Part shown: positions 1 to 8,878 of the stretch, piece after piece
How the letters are laid out: each line of letters opens with the position of its first letter
Numbering within the stretch: the first letter of the stretch is position 1
Assembly: GCA_016208495.1 (NCBI GenBank)
Contig: JACQXX010000093.1
Location: 1 to 52,826, forward strand
Direction: 5' to 3'
Length of the DNA: 52,826 bases
Source: Acidobacteriota bacterium
GTDB taxonomy: Bacteria; Acidobacteriota; Blastocatellia; Chloracidobacteriales; Chloracidobacteriaceae
Made by a program: the position numbers and the translations under genes
The notes under the pieces: generated by a model
The model's database searches: none
Seen by the model: the letters and a program-made list of their open reading frames with translations, nothing else
What the model was told of the DNA's origin: nothing

Positions 1-110
1 TCCACGAAAAACGAGATCAACCCAGCTTCCAGCGCCCATCCGGGCGCAAACCACTGCGGACCGACGCTCCGGTGGTGTGCCCAAAGCGGCAAACCACCGG
101 CTATTGTCCG

Positions 111-177
111 GCGCCCATCCGGGCGAAAGCCAATTCGGAATCACCGAAATTCCATCCCCTATTTATGGGGACTTGTA
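111..177. repeat. 67-bp dispersed intergenic repeat, copy 1
   Basis: This stretch recurs at 7816-7882 with one mismatch in 67 positions. It begins with the short hairpin GCGCCCATCCGGGCG, which also occurs alone at 32-46. The rest of 1-281 holds no gene I can support and appears to be intergenic repeat sequence ahead of the first TPR-CHAT gene. High identity between copies about 7.7 kb apart suggests recent spread or gene conversion. Confidence 0.75.
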
Positions 178-225
178 GTTAGGGATTGGGGCTGAAGACT
201 CTCTTTCACGTGTAGGTTTTTGGTT

Positions 226-254
226 TTGCACCCCGAAGATTGCGATAATATAAA
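226..254 (+). promoter_or_regulatory. Possible sigma-70 promoter of the first TPR-CHAT gene
   Basis: A -35-like TTGCAC (226-231) is followed after 17 bp by TATAAA (249-254), 28 bp before the ATG at 282. The -10 matches 5 of 6 consensus bases and the -35 only 3 of 6. The short leader would leave just enough room for the ribosome site. Inferred from sequence alone. Confidence 0.3.
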
Positions 255-281
255 GCCATAAAAAATCAGGGAGGGGCGGCA

Positions 282-3200
282 ATGATGAAAAAAATCAGAA
301 TAATCATCGTGTTGAGTCTCGCAAGTTGTGTGGTTGCTCCGACACTTCACTTCTTGCCAGTCACTCAGGCGAGTAGCCATTCAATCGGAACTCCTCCCAT
401 TTTAACCCAGAACCCTCAACCCCACGTCTTCAGCCCCAAGTCTTCAGCCCCAAGCCCTGGTGTTCAATCCCTGAACCCTGGGGAGAAGCACCAGTATCCG
501 CTCGAACTCAACTCCAACAGTTTTCTGAGGGTGCTGGTTGAGCAAAAAGGCATTGATGTCGTCGTGCGTCTGCTTGGCCTGGATGGAAACCCCGTTCAGG
601 AAGCCGACAGCCCCAACGGTACCAACGGCTCGGAGTTACTTTCCCTGATCGTTGACCAGGCTGGAAACTACATTCTGGAAATTGAATCCCTAAATAAAAA
701 GGCTCAGCCAGGAAAGTATGAGATCAAAATTGAGGCGATGCGGGTTGCTACGGACCAGGATCGCGCGCAGGTTGAGATCCAAAAGCTCGTTTTGGAAAGT
801 GACCAGCTTCGACTGGCCGGAAAGTATGATCAGGCGCTTCCGCTTATCCAACAGGCATTGGAAAAGAGTCAAAAAGTCTTTGGACCAGAGTATTCTTTGG
901 TCGCTTCCAATCTCGACAACCTGGCAGGGCTTTACCAGGCCAAAGGCGACTATGCACAAGCCGAGCCGCTTTTTCAGCGTTCCCTGGCAATCCGTGAGAA
1001 AGCATTGGGACCTGACCACCCGGCGGTTGCCAACAGCCTGAATAACCTGGCAGGGCTTTACCAGGCCAAAGGCGACTATGCGAGGGTTGAACCACTGTAC
1101 CGCCAGGCGCTGGCAATCCAGGAGAAAATCTTGGGTCCTGACCACCTCATCATCGCTTACAGCCTCAATAATCTGGCAGCAATCTATGGGATCAAAGGCG
1201 ACTTTGGAAGCGCCGAGCAATTGTACCGGCGCTCTCTGGCGATCCAGGAAAAAGCACTCGGGCCAAGTCACCCGGCGGTTGCCAACTGTCTGAATAACCT
1301 GGCCGTGATTTACAAAGTCAATGGTGACATGGCAAAAGCTGAGCCACTCTTCCAGCAAGCACTGATCATTTTGGAGAAAGCGGTGGGCCCTGACCACCCA
1401 CTTGTCGCGACTACTCTCTACAATCTGGCTGGACTGTATGTTTCTCAAGGCGGATTCACAAAAGCTGAGTTGCTCTATCAACGTGCGCTGGCGATTCGTG
1501 AGAAAACGCTCGGCTCTGATCACCCGGATGTTGCACTTTGTCTGAACAGCCTGGCCTTGCTCTACTGGGCGGTCGGCAACATGACTCAAGCCATTCAATA
1601 TCAAATCCGTAGTAACGAAACAACTGAGCACGACCTGATCCGGAATCTCGTGGCTGGGTCTGAAAACCAAAAAATGCTATATCTGAAAAAAACGAGAGCA
1701 TACACGGATCAAACAATCTCTTTGCATGTCCAGGCCGCACCGGGTGACTCAGCCGCCATCAAGGCTGCCTTGATGGTGATTCTGCGTCGTAAAGGGCGGG
1801 TCCTTGATGCCATGGCCAGTGCCATAGCCGGATTGCGGAATCAAAGTGATCCCGAGATACAAAAACTACTGGATGGCTATGCGAGTCTTGTTAACCAGAT
1901 TTCAGTCCTGACGCTCCGAGGTCCAGGCAAAAAAAACTCCCCAGACCATTTTGCCGACTTGCAGTCACTGGAAGCGCAAAAAGAAAAGCTCGAAGCGGAG
2001 ATCAGTCGTCGTAGTGTAGAATTTAAGACCCAAATCACTCCGATCACGCTCGAAAATGTTCAAAAGCTGATTCCGGCAGATGCCAGTCTGGTCGAATATG
2101 CCGTTTACCGGCCCTATGACCCAAGAACCGGTAAGGCTGAAAATGTTCGGTACGTGGCCTATGTGTTAAAGCCATCGGGTTCCGGCCCTGAATTCAATTC
2201 AAGCGAAGACTTAAGATTTGCTGGGCGAAGGCAAACTCAAACGAAACAATCCCCACCTGACAAAGTGAAACCCGGAACCCGGAACCCGGAACCTGGAGCC
2301 CTGCACTGGGTTGACCTTGGTGAAGCAAAACCGATTGAGGAAGCCGTCAATGCTTTCCGGCAGGTGGTCCGCACCCGGTTGAGCCCGGATGTCGCTCCGG
2401 GCAGGAGGCACGCCGGGCAGGAAGCCGAGACACAAGGTGTCAAAGTTCTGGGGCGGAAGCTGGAAGCCTTGATTTTCGAGCCGCTCCGAAAAGTGCTTGG
2501 CCCAACCAGGCGGGTGCTGTTGTCGCCAGATGGAGTGCTCAACCTGGTGCCCTTTGACGCATTGGTCACTGAAAAAGGCACTTACCTGGTCGAGGGTTAC
2601 GAGTTTTCCTATCTGACGAGCGGGCGTGATCTGCTCCGGCTGCAAAACGGAATCCAGAGTGAACAGCCTCCGCTGGTGGTCGCAAACCCGGACTATGCCG
2701 ACGGCTCAGGCCCACATCTACTGGGGCACCAGTTTTCCCGATTAAACCGACTGGCGGGTACTGCTTCCGAGGCGAAGCAACTCAAGGCTCTGTTTCCCAA
2801 AGCGATGGTGTATCTCAACGATCAGGCGGCTGAAACCGTGGTGGCCCAGGCCAGGCGACCAGAATTTTTGCATATCGGTACCCACGGGTACTTTTTTACC
2901 GATGTTGAACCCGAACCAGTGGTCGCTGCTGAGTCTGATCAGATGTCAAAACCCACTAAGCGCTTCGTCGAAGTGAAATCAGCCAACCAGGAAAACCCGT
3001 TGCTGCGGTCTTGCCTGTTTTTGGCTGGCGCCAACAAAGCCAGTGACGAAACGAGCGACGGCATCCTGACGGCGCTGGAAACCGCAACGCTTAATTTGTG
3101 GGGCACCAAACTGGTTGTGCTCTCTGCCTGCGACACTGGTGTGGGCGATGTTAAAAACGGCGATGGGGTGTATGGACTACGGCGCGCACTGGTGCTGGCC

Positions 3201-3434
3201 GGGTCCGAAAGCCAGATGGTCAGCCTGTGGCCGGTTTCGGATACCGGGACGCAAGATTTGATGATTCGATATTACCAGTTGCTCAAAAACGGTGCTGGTC
3301 GGTCAGCGGCACTCCGTCAGGTGCGGCTGGAATTTCTGAAAAACCCACGGCGGCGGCATCCATTTTACTGGGCAAGTTTTATCCAATCAGGGGAATGGAG
3401 ACCGTTAGAGCGAAGTAGCGAAATAGCGAGGTAG
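282..3434 (+). CDS. Exported TPR-CHAT domain protein (6 TPRs)
   Basis: A 1050-residue protein. The start follows a GGGAGGGG ribosome site. Residues 1-30 form a signal peptide (MMKK, hydrophobic core, VTQAS). Residues about 60-145 look like a small beta-sandwich of the PPC type. Six 42-residue kinesin-light-chain-type TPRs (LNNLAGLYQ...GPDHP) span about 165-445, then a helical linker, then a C-terminal CHAT domain (about 690-1040). The CHAT family is a caspase-like cysteine protease clan. The dyad is present as H868 (THG) and C950 (SACDTG). The TPRs probably recognise a partner that controls the protease. It lies directly upstream of a longer paralog at 3594. Compared with that paralog it has an insertion of about 45 residues near residues 635-680, encoded by repeat-like DNA. 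The substrate is unknown, and the export prediction rests on the signal peptide only. Confidence 0.93.
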   Translation: MMKKIRIIIVLSLASCVVAPTLHFLPVTQASSHSIGTPPILTQNPQPHVFSPKSSAPSPGVQSLNPGEKHQYPLELNSNSFLRVLVEQKGIDVVVRLLGLDGNPVQEADSPNGTNGSELLSLIVDQAGNYILEIESLNKKAQPGKYEIKIEAMRVATDQDRAQVEIQKLVLESDQLRLAGKYDQALPLIQQALEKSQKVFGPEYSLVASNLDNLAGLYQAKGDYAQAEPLFQRSLAIREKALGPDHPAVANSLNNLAGLYQAKGDYARVEPLYRQALAIQEKILGPDHLIIAYSLNNLAAIYGIKGDFGSAEQLYRRSLAIQEKALGPSHPAVANCLNNLAVIYKVNGDMAKAEPLFQQALIILEKAVGPDHPLVATTLYNLAGLYVSQGGFTKAELLYQRALAIREKTLGSDHPDVALCLNSLALLYWAVGNMTQAIQYQIRSNETTEHDLIRNLVAGSENQKMLYLKKTRAYTDQTISLHVQAAPGDSAAIKAALMVILRRKGRVLDAMASAIAGLRNQSDPEIQKLLDGYASLVNQISVLTLRGPGKKNSPDHFADLQSLEAQKEKLEAEISRRSVEFKTQITPITLENVQKLIPADASLVEYAVYRPYDPRTGKAENVRYVAYVLKPSGSGPEFNSSEDLRFAGRRQTQTKQSPPDKVKPGTRNPEPGALHWVDLGEAKPIEEAVNAFRQVVRTRLSPDVAPGRRHAGQEAETQGVKVLGRKLEALIFEPLRKVLGPTRRVLLSPDGVLNLVPFDALVTEKGTYLVEGYEFSYLTSGRDLLRLQNGIQSEQPPLVVANPDYADGSGPHLLGHQFSRLNRLAGTASEAKQLKALFPKAMVYLNDQAAETVVAQARRPEFLHIGTHGYFFTDVEPEPVVAAESDQMSKPTKRFVEVKSANQENPLLRSCLFLAGANKASDETSDGILTALETATLNLWGTKLVVLSACDTGVGDVKNGDGVYGLRRALVLAGSESQMVSLWPVSDTGTQDLMIRYYQLLKNGAGRSAALRQVRLEFLKNPRRRHPFYWASFIQSGEWRPLERSSEIAR

Positions 3435-3460
3435 CGAGTAGTCAGAAAAATAAGCGATTT

Positions 3461-3558
3461 AGGCCCGCAGGGTCGCTGTATAATAGCCGTGGCACGAAGC
3501 CCACGGATTTAGGGCCCGCAGGGTCGTCAGGTAATAGCCGTGGTGTTCCAGCCCACGG
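3461..3558. repeat. Two direct core fragments of the TIR element family
   Basis: Two consecutive fragments (3461-3506 and 3511-3558) match the core of the 156-159 bp element described at 29403-29558. Each has GCAGGGTCG, then TAATAGCCGTGG, then GCCCACGG, and the last two words can pair as a hairpin. The terminal inverted repeats are missing. They fill most of the 159-bp gap between the two TPR-CHAT genes. Confidence 0.75.
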
Positions 3559-3593
3559 AGTAGCGAATAGAAAAATCATGAGAGGTGTAGTCA

Positions 3594-6500
3594 ATGGGGA
3601 AAAACATCCGAGCGGTGATGGTGGCAAGTCTTCTGAGTTTGGGACTGGTCCAATTTCTTTCTCTACCATCAGACACCAGGGCGAGCTTTAAGGTGACGGC
3701 AATTTGTCCGACGTCAACCCGGAACCCGGTTTTCCAGACCCTGGCGACTGGCCAGACACTGGAACGTGAATTCAAAGGTGGGGAAACCCATGTCTATCCA
3801 TTGAAGCTGAAAGCCGGTTTTTTTCTTGATGTTGAGGTGAAACAGCAAGGAATCAATGTCGTGGTTCGGCTGATTGGACCGGATGGGAAAAACGCCGGTG
3901 AAGCCAACAAATCCGCTGGAACAAAGGGGCCCGAGTCCCTGACTTTGATCACTGACAAGGCAGGCACCTATCGGCTTGAAGTCGAACCGGTTGAAAAAAA
4001 TGCGCTCGCCGGAAAGTATGAGATCAAACTCGAAGCACTCCGCGTGGCCACCGCCCAGGATCAGGTCCAGATTGAGATCAATGACCGGCTGGCTCAGGTT
4101 GAAACGTTCCTCAATGATGGAAAACTTGATGAAGCTCTGGCCGTGGCACAGTCAGCAACTGAGAGAGCTGGGCAGGTTTTCGGCGCCGAATCAGTTCAAG
4201 CCGCTACCTGCCTCAACTCACTGGCCATTTCGCACTGGTTTAAGGGAGATACCGCAAGGGCTGAGACACTTTTTCAGCAATGTCTGGCCATCCGTGAAAA
4301 ACTCCGGGGGGCGGAACATCTGGAAACCATTGAAAGTCTCAATGGGTTAGGTGCCCTCTATCAAACCCTCAAAAAAGTTGAGCAGGCGAAACTGTTGCTC
4401 GAACGAGCCCTGGCTGCACGTGAAAAAGTATTGGGAGATGATGACCCAGAAGCAATTGAGACCCGCAATCGGTTGGGGTTGATGTATTCAAACCAGCGCG
4501 ACTTCGCCAAAGCTGAGCCGTTGCTCGTCAAAAATTTGACCATCAGTGAAAAAGTATTGGGACCTGATCACCTGCAAACCGCCACCTATCTCAACAATCT
4601 GGCTCAGTTGTACCAGTTCAAAGGCGAATACCAGCGGGCGGAACCGCTCTATCAGCGGGCAATCGCGAATCGAGAAAAAAACCTGGGGCCAGACCATCTG
4701 GAAGTTGCGACCACGCTCAACAATCTGGCTCACATGTATCTCAACCAGTTTGAATTTGCGAAAGCTGAGCCGCTCCTGCGCCGGGCGCTGACCATACGGG
4801 AAAAAGCACTTGGGCCAGACCATTCAGAGACCCTGGTTCTCGTGGCCAATCTCGCCATTGTTTCCTGGGGAAATGGTAACTATGAGCAGGCGGAAACACT
4901 TTTTCGACGCTGTCTTGCGAGTCAGGAAAAAACACTCGGCCCCACCCACCCACGGGTTGTCTCGATCCTGAACAATCTGGCAATGGTGTACAGAGACAAA
5001 GGTGACTTGACCCAGGCTGAACAGTTGTATCAGCAGGCGTTGCTCATCAAGGAAAAAACTTTACCACCCACTCATCCTGACCTTGGTCTGGCCTATAGCA
5101 ATCTGGCCATGGTCTATTTTGAAAAAGGGGAGTATCCCAAAGCCGAAAATCTGTTTTTGAAGGGGGCAGCCATCCGGGAAAAAGTACTTGGACCCAATCA
5201 TCCCGATCTTGGGCAAACGCTCAACAACCTGGCTGTCCTTTACAAAGAGAAAGGTGATTTTGCGAGTGCTGAGCCATTGTACCGCCGGGTGTTGGAGATC
5301 AATGAAAAAGCCCTTGGGTCGGAAAATACCAACGTTGCCGTCAGCCTCAATAACCTGGCGGTGCTCTATGATGAAAGCGGTGAGTTTTCCAAAGCGGAGC
5401 CGTACCTGAAACGGGCGCTGGCGATTTGGGAAAAAACCTTTGGCCCTGACCATCCGAATGTCGGTCTGGCGTTACGAAACCTGGCTGGTCATTACGACGA
5501 TATTGATGACACTGAGGCGGCAGAGCGCCTGTACCAGCAAAGCCTGAGTATTCTTGAAAAAGCACTCGGACCCGATCACATCGAAGTTGCCGGCACGCTC
5601 AGCAATCTGGGCAGTATCTACCAGAAAAAGGGAGACGAAAAAGCGGAGCCGCTCTTTGAGCGTGCGCTTGGTATCCTGGAAAAGGCTCTGGGGCCAGATC
5701 ATCCAGATGTCGCGCAAACACTTGGGAAGCTGGCTGGAATTTCCTGGGCGAAAGGGAACACAACGGAAGCGCTCAACTATCTAGTTCGATCCAATGAGAC
5801 GATTGAACGAGACCTGAAACGCAATCTTATTTCCGGCTCTGAGCGACAAAAAGTACTGTATTTAAGGAAAACGAGTGGGTTTTTGGATTCCACGCTTTCT
5901 CTGCAGGCTGAGGTTGATCCAGGCAACCAGGAAGCACTTCGAGCTGCAATGACGGTTGTGCTTCGGCGCAAAGGCCGGGCGTTGGATGCGATGGCCGAAA
6001 CGTTTGCCACCTTGCGTCGTCAGAGCGATCCTGAAACCCAGACCTTGCTCGATGAGTATGCAAACTTGACCAGCCAGATTTCGACACTGACTCTGAAAGG
6101 CCCTGGGAAAAATAAACCTGAAGAGCATCAGGCATATATCAAGAAGCTTGAAGTCCAGAAAGAGAAACTGGAAAACGATATCAGCCGCCGGAGTGTTGAA
6201 TTTGCCGTCCAAACCAGACCTGTGACGGTTGAAGCCGTGCAGCAACTCATTCCAGCCGACGCCGCACTGGTGGAATTTGCCGTCTATCGTCTGTATGACG
6301 CCAAAACCCAAACCTATGGCGCTCCGCATTACGGTGTCTATGTGTTGACCAGCCAGGGCGTGATCAAGAGTGCCGATTTAGGGGAAACCGAACCGATAGA
6401 TGCGGCGATTGCCCAACTGCGGCAGGCGTTGCGCAATTCAAAAATGACGCTTGGCGACCGGCGAAATTTGATCAATGTGACTGGAACTCCTCAGACTTCG

Positions 6501-7466
6501 GAAACGGTGATGGTCAAGGCCCGAGTCATAGACCAGTTGATTCTGGCACCGGTCCGCAAGCTGATCGGCGCCCAAACCCGGTTGCTGATTTCACCAGATG
6601 GCGACCTGAATCTCATTCCCTTTGCGGCACTGGTGACGGAACGCGGGAAATTCCTGGTCGAAGACTACCTGATTACTTATCTGACCAGCGGGCGCGATTT
6701 GCTGCGCTTACAGACAAAACTTCCTTCCCAGCAACCCCCGCTCGTCGTGGCCAATCCAGATTATGCCGTCGGAACTGGACCAAAGGTAGCTGGCCAGTCG
6801 GTCAATCCATTATCGCCGCTTCCTGGAACTGGCCGGGAAGGGCTGGCAATCCAGAAATTATTTGCCGATACCCGGCTGGTGCTCCAGGCTGATGCCACCA
6901 CGGATGTGGTCAAAAATGTGCATCGGCCCGAACTCTTGCATATCGCCACCCACGGCTATTTTCTCAAAGATGTTCAAAAACCAGCTTCAGGTGAGGTTGA
7001 ACGGGGCGCCGGCCAAAATCGCTCGCTCGTACCTGGAACCCTGAGCGTTGAAAACCCGCTGCTTCGGTCATGTTTGTTTTTTGCGGGTGCCAATCGCGGC
7101 GGGGAAACCAACAACGGCATTCTGACCGCGCTGGAAGCGGCTCAGCTTGATTTATGGGGCACAAAACTGGTGGTGCTTTCAGCCTGCGACACCGGCGTGG
7201 GCGAAGTCAAAACCGGTGATGGTGTTTATGGAATGCGCCGGGCCCTGGTGCTGTCTGGGAGCGCCGCGCAAATGATCAGCCTCTGGCCAGTCTCGGATCT
7301 CGGAACACGAGAATTGATGGCTGAATACTACACCCGCCTCAAAGCCGGGGAAGGCCGTTCCGAAGCCCTGCGTCACACCCAGATCAAAATGCTCAAAGAC
7401 CCACGGCGGCGACATCCTTTTTACTGGGCAAGTTTTATTCAATCGGGTGAGTGGAGGCCGCTTTAG
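3594..7466 (+). CDS. Exported TPR-CHAT domain protein (13 TPRs)
   Basis: A 1290-residue paralog of the preceding gene with the same order of parts: signal peptide (1-30), PPC-like sandwich (about 45-135), TPR array, linker and CHAT domain (about 930-1285). The TPR array has about 13 repeats of 42 residues, against 6 in the neighbour, so the genes differ mainly by repeat gain or loss. The CHAT dyad is intact: H1120 (HIATHG) and C1198 (LSACDTG). The ATG at 3594 follows GAGAGGTGTAG. The 159-bp gap could allow co-transcription with the upstream gene. CHAT peptidases are known from separase-like and gasdermin-linked bacterial systems, but no such partner is encoded here. I infer a periplasmic or surface protease of unknown target. 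Confidence 0.93.
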   Translation: MGKNIRAVMVASLLSLGLVQFLSLPSDTRASFKVTAICPTSTRNPVFQTLATGQTLEREFKGGETHVYPLKLKAGFFLDVEVKQQGINVVVRLIGPDGKNAGEANKSAGTKGPESLTLITDKAGTYRLEVEPVEKNALAGKYEIKLEALRVATAQDQVQIEINDRLAQVETFLNDGKLDEALAVAQSATERAGQVFGAESVQAATCLNSLAISHWFKGDTARAETLFQQCLAIREKLRGAEHLETIESLNGLGALYQTLKKVEQAKLLLERALAAREKVLGDDDPEAIETRNRLGLMYSNQRDFAKAEPLLVKNLTISEKVLGPDHLQTATYLNNLAQLYQFKGEYQRAEPLYQRAIANREKNLGPDHLEVATTLNNLAHMYLNQFEFAKAEPLLRRALTIREKALGPDHSETLVLVANLAIVSWGNGNYEQAETLFRRCLASQEKTLGPTHPRVVSILNNLAMVYRDKGDLTQAEQLYQQALLIKEKTLPPTHPDLGLAYSNLAMVYFEKGEYPKAENLFLKGAAIREKVLGPNHPDLGQTLNNLAVLYKEKGDFASAEPLYRRVLEINEKALGSENTNVAVSLNNLAVLYDESGEFSKAEPYLKRALAIWEKTFGPDHPNVGLALRNLAGHYDDIDDTEAAERLYQQSLSILEKALGPDHIEVAGTLSNLGSIYQKKGDEKAEPLFERALGILEKALGPDHPDVAQTLGKLAGISWAKGNTTEALNYLVRSNETIERDLKRNLISGSERQKVLYLRKTSGFLDSTLSLQAEVDPGNQEALRAAMTVVLRRKGRALDAMAETFATLRRQSDPETQTLLDEYANLTSQISTLTLKGPGKNKPEEHQAYIKKLEVQKEKLENDISRRSVEFAVQTRPVTVEAVQQLIPADAALVEFAVYRLYDAKTQTYGAPHYGVYVLTSQGVIKSADLGETEPIDAAIAQLRQALRNSKMTLGDRRNLINVTGTPQTSETVMVKARVIDQLILAPVRKLIGAQTRLLISPDGDLNLIPFAALVTERGKFLVEDYLITYLTSGRDLLRLQTKLPSQQPPLVVANPDYAVGTGPKVAGQSVNPLSPLPGTGREGLAIQKLFADTRLVLQADATTDVVKNVHRPELLHIATHGYFLKDVQKPASGEVERGAGQNRSLVPGTLSVENPLLRSCLFFAGANRGGETNNGILTALEAAQLDLWGTKLVVLSACDTGVGEVKTGDGVYGMRRALVLSGSAAQMISLWPVSDLGTRELMAEYYTRLKAGEGRSEALRHTQIKMLKDPRRRHPFYWASFIQSGEWRPL

Positions 7467-7517
7467 AGCTGAAGAAGGCGGGCTGAAATCAAAAGATAAA
7501 AAAGTCACCTGTTCCCC

Positions 7518-7537
7518 CATAAGCGCCAAGATAAGGA
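7518..7537. repeat. Solo end of the 156-159 bp TIR element
   Basis: CATAAGCGCCAAGATAAGGA matches the terminal inverted repeat of the element at 29403-29558 with one or two differences. No opposite end or core follows, so this is a remnant. Confidence 0.55.
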
Positions 7538-7599
7538 AAAAACTGTGATTTCGAGGTGATTTTATACCATTTAGGGCTGAGGGTATCGGGCTAAGGGCT

Positions 7600-7713
7600 A
7601 AGTACCTTACCGAAAATTTCCAGACATTTTGAACCACGAAACACACGAAATACACGAAAAAAATCAAACACTTACCAAATCCAATATCTCAGAAAACTTA
7701 TGACAAGGTACTT
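7600..7713. repeat. 114-bp element with inverted ends, copy 1
   Basis: The element starts with AAGTACCTT and ends with its exact reverse complement, AAGGTACTT. It matches 31812-31924 along its full length at roughly 90 percent identity by eye. It encodes nothing. Size, defined ends and a second copy 24 kb away fit a MITE-like or REP-like mobile unit. Confidence 0.75.
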
Positions 7714-7815
7714 AAGTACAAGTCACCATAAAAGAGGGATGAAATTCGGCCACTCAATGGGGAGGGTCCCGGTTTTCGTGGAATTTTCGGCTGCTGGCTC
7801 ACGACGCCTGTTCCA

Positions 7816-7882
7816 GCGCCCATCCGGGCGAAAGCCAATTCGGAATCACCGAAATTCCATCCCCTATTTATGAGGACTTGTA
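7816..7882. repeat. 67-bp dispersed intergenic repeat, copy 2
   Basis: Same orientation as the copy at 111-177, with 66 of 67 positions identical. The shared block ends with ACTTGTA in both places. Confidence 0.75.
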
Positions 7883-7939
7883 CTAAGGGAAATACAATTC
7901 TATCAATAACTTAACCTCTTATTAATACGATAGGATCAT

Positions 7940-8064
7940 TCCAAAATGGTATTAACATCGCCCTTGCCAGGCTTGGGTCTCGTCTTGGCCGTGACCGTGG
8001 GCTTCACACCACAGCTATTCCGCGACGCCCGTGCCGGGCTAAAAACCTTATCCAGGCGCTTATG
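7940..8064. repeat. Decayed TIR element (right part)
   Basis: The segment from about 7940 matches the internal and right-hand part of the 156-159 bp element, including TGGCCGTGACCGTGGGCTTC and the terminal GGCGCTTATG at 8055-8064. The left inverted repeat cannot be recognised. It is more diverged than the copies at 19669, 29403 and 49610, so probably an older insertion. Confidence 0.6.
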
Positions 8065-8253
8065 CCGCTTCCCCCTCTCCGTTTTGGACCGGGCCAATAT
8101 CATGCCCTTGGGACAAAGGTCTGTTTGATGAGACCAGTCTGAAACGGCTGTGAGGGTGGGTGTCAGGCCGACCAAAAAGTGTACCAAAACCAAAAATTCC
8201 TTTTTCCGTTCTGGTTTTCCGCTTTTTTTTAACCGGTAGCTCCCTGCAACTAC

Positions 8254-8280
8254 TTGACAGATATTCGGTTACCACATACT
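8254..8280 (+). promoter_or_regulatory. Possible promoter of the HU gene
   Basis: A perfect TTGACA (8254-8259) lies about 100 bp before the HU start. The best -10 nearby is CATACT (8275-8280, 4 of 6), giving a 15-bp spacer that is shorter than ideal. Weak to moderate support. Confidence 0.3.
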
Positions 8281-8360
8281 CTTCGGGCTTGCTTCATCTA
8301 CTCAACATAAACAAATAACCTCAATAGGTCTTCAATTTTTCGAATCTTGATGGAGGATCC

Positions 8361-8624
8361 GTGATCAAGCTCGACATCGTCAATCGTGTTGCCGATAAAA
8401 CTGGCGTCCCAAAAACCAAAGCAGAAATTGCTGTTGAAGCACTGCTTGAAACCATGAAGAAAGCCATGAAGGAAGGTGAACGCATCGAACTGCGCGGCTT
8501 TGGCGTGTTTGTTGTCAAACCCCGCAAGCGTGGCATCGGGCGCAACCCGCGTACCGGTGAAGTCACCGACATTCCACCCGGCAAAACCATCCGCTTCAAA
8601 CCGGGCAAAGAACTTTGCCAATAA
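8361..8624 (+). CDS. HU/IHF-family DNA-binding protein
   Basis: An 87-residue protein of normal HU length. It starts at GTG, supported by GGAGG at 8352-8356 with ideal spacing. The fold is visible: an N-terminal helical dimerisation part (IVNRVADKTGVPKTKAE), the GFGVF strand, and the DNA-contacting arm with RNPRTGE and the helix-capping PPGKTIRFKPGK. HU-type proteins bend and compact DNA and act in the nucleoid as homo- or heterodimers. The gene stands alone between repeat-rich gaps and is followed by replication and transcription genes. It could equally be named an IHF-like subunit; sequence alone does not separate these. Confidence 0.95.
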   Translation: MIKLDIVNRVADKTGVPKTKAEIAVEALLETMKKAMKEGERIELRGFGVFVVKPRKRGIGRNPRTGEVTDIPPGKTIRFKPGKELCQ

Positions 8625-8641
8625 GGTAGGAAGGATGAATT

Positions 8642-8699
8642 TTGAATTATGAACCAATCCAACCGGTGTGGTTCAACCTGAATCACTTTTCATAATTCT
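8642..8699 (+). repeat. Inverted repeat downstream of HU, with CATTCTT tandem units
   Basis: GAATTATGAA (8642-8651) pairs perfectly with TTCATAATTC (8690-8699). Tandem CATTCTT heptamers follow directly. It may end or stabilise the HU transcript, but no clean T-tract follows the stem, so I do not call it an intrinsic terminator. Confidence 0.35.
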
Positions 8700-8878
8700 T
8701 CATTCTTCATTCTTCATTTGATTTTCACCCCACCCAGGGCTTGAGTATTTGAGTTATTTCACCCCGGTTTGTGCTTCACGCCACCGGTTTTTGGAATTTG
8801 CTCTTGCACTCAAGCCCTCTTTTTTCTTCAATTCAACAACTCCCTCACTTTACCATTTCAATCTGGATTCAATTTTTT

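Larger units (their letters stand above)
7467..8360. other. Gene-free, repeat-filled interval (894 bp)
   Basis: No reading frame here looks coding. The interval holds, in order, a solo end of the TIR element (7518-7537), a 114-bp element with inverted ends (7600-7713), the second copy of the 67-bp repeat (7816-7882), a segment related to 28859-28927 (about 7888-7950), and the right-hand part of a decayed TIR element ending at 8064. A possible HU promoter lies near the 3' end. It reads as a landing zone for small non-autonomous elements. Confidence 0.7.

Noticed and set aside
690-1670. Long minus-strand open frame (326 codons) opposite the first TPR-CHAT gene
   Set aside because: It mirrors the 42-residue TPR coding periodicity, has no ribosome site and lies wholly inside a convincing gene.
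8298-8686. Two minus-strand open frames across the HU gene
   Set aside because: Both are shadows of HU coding sequence, which has a strong ribosome site and all family motifs.
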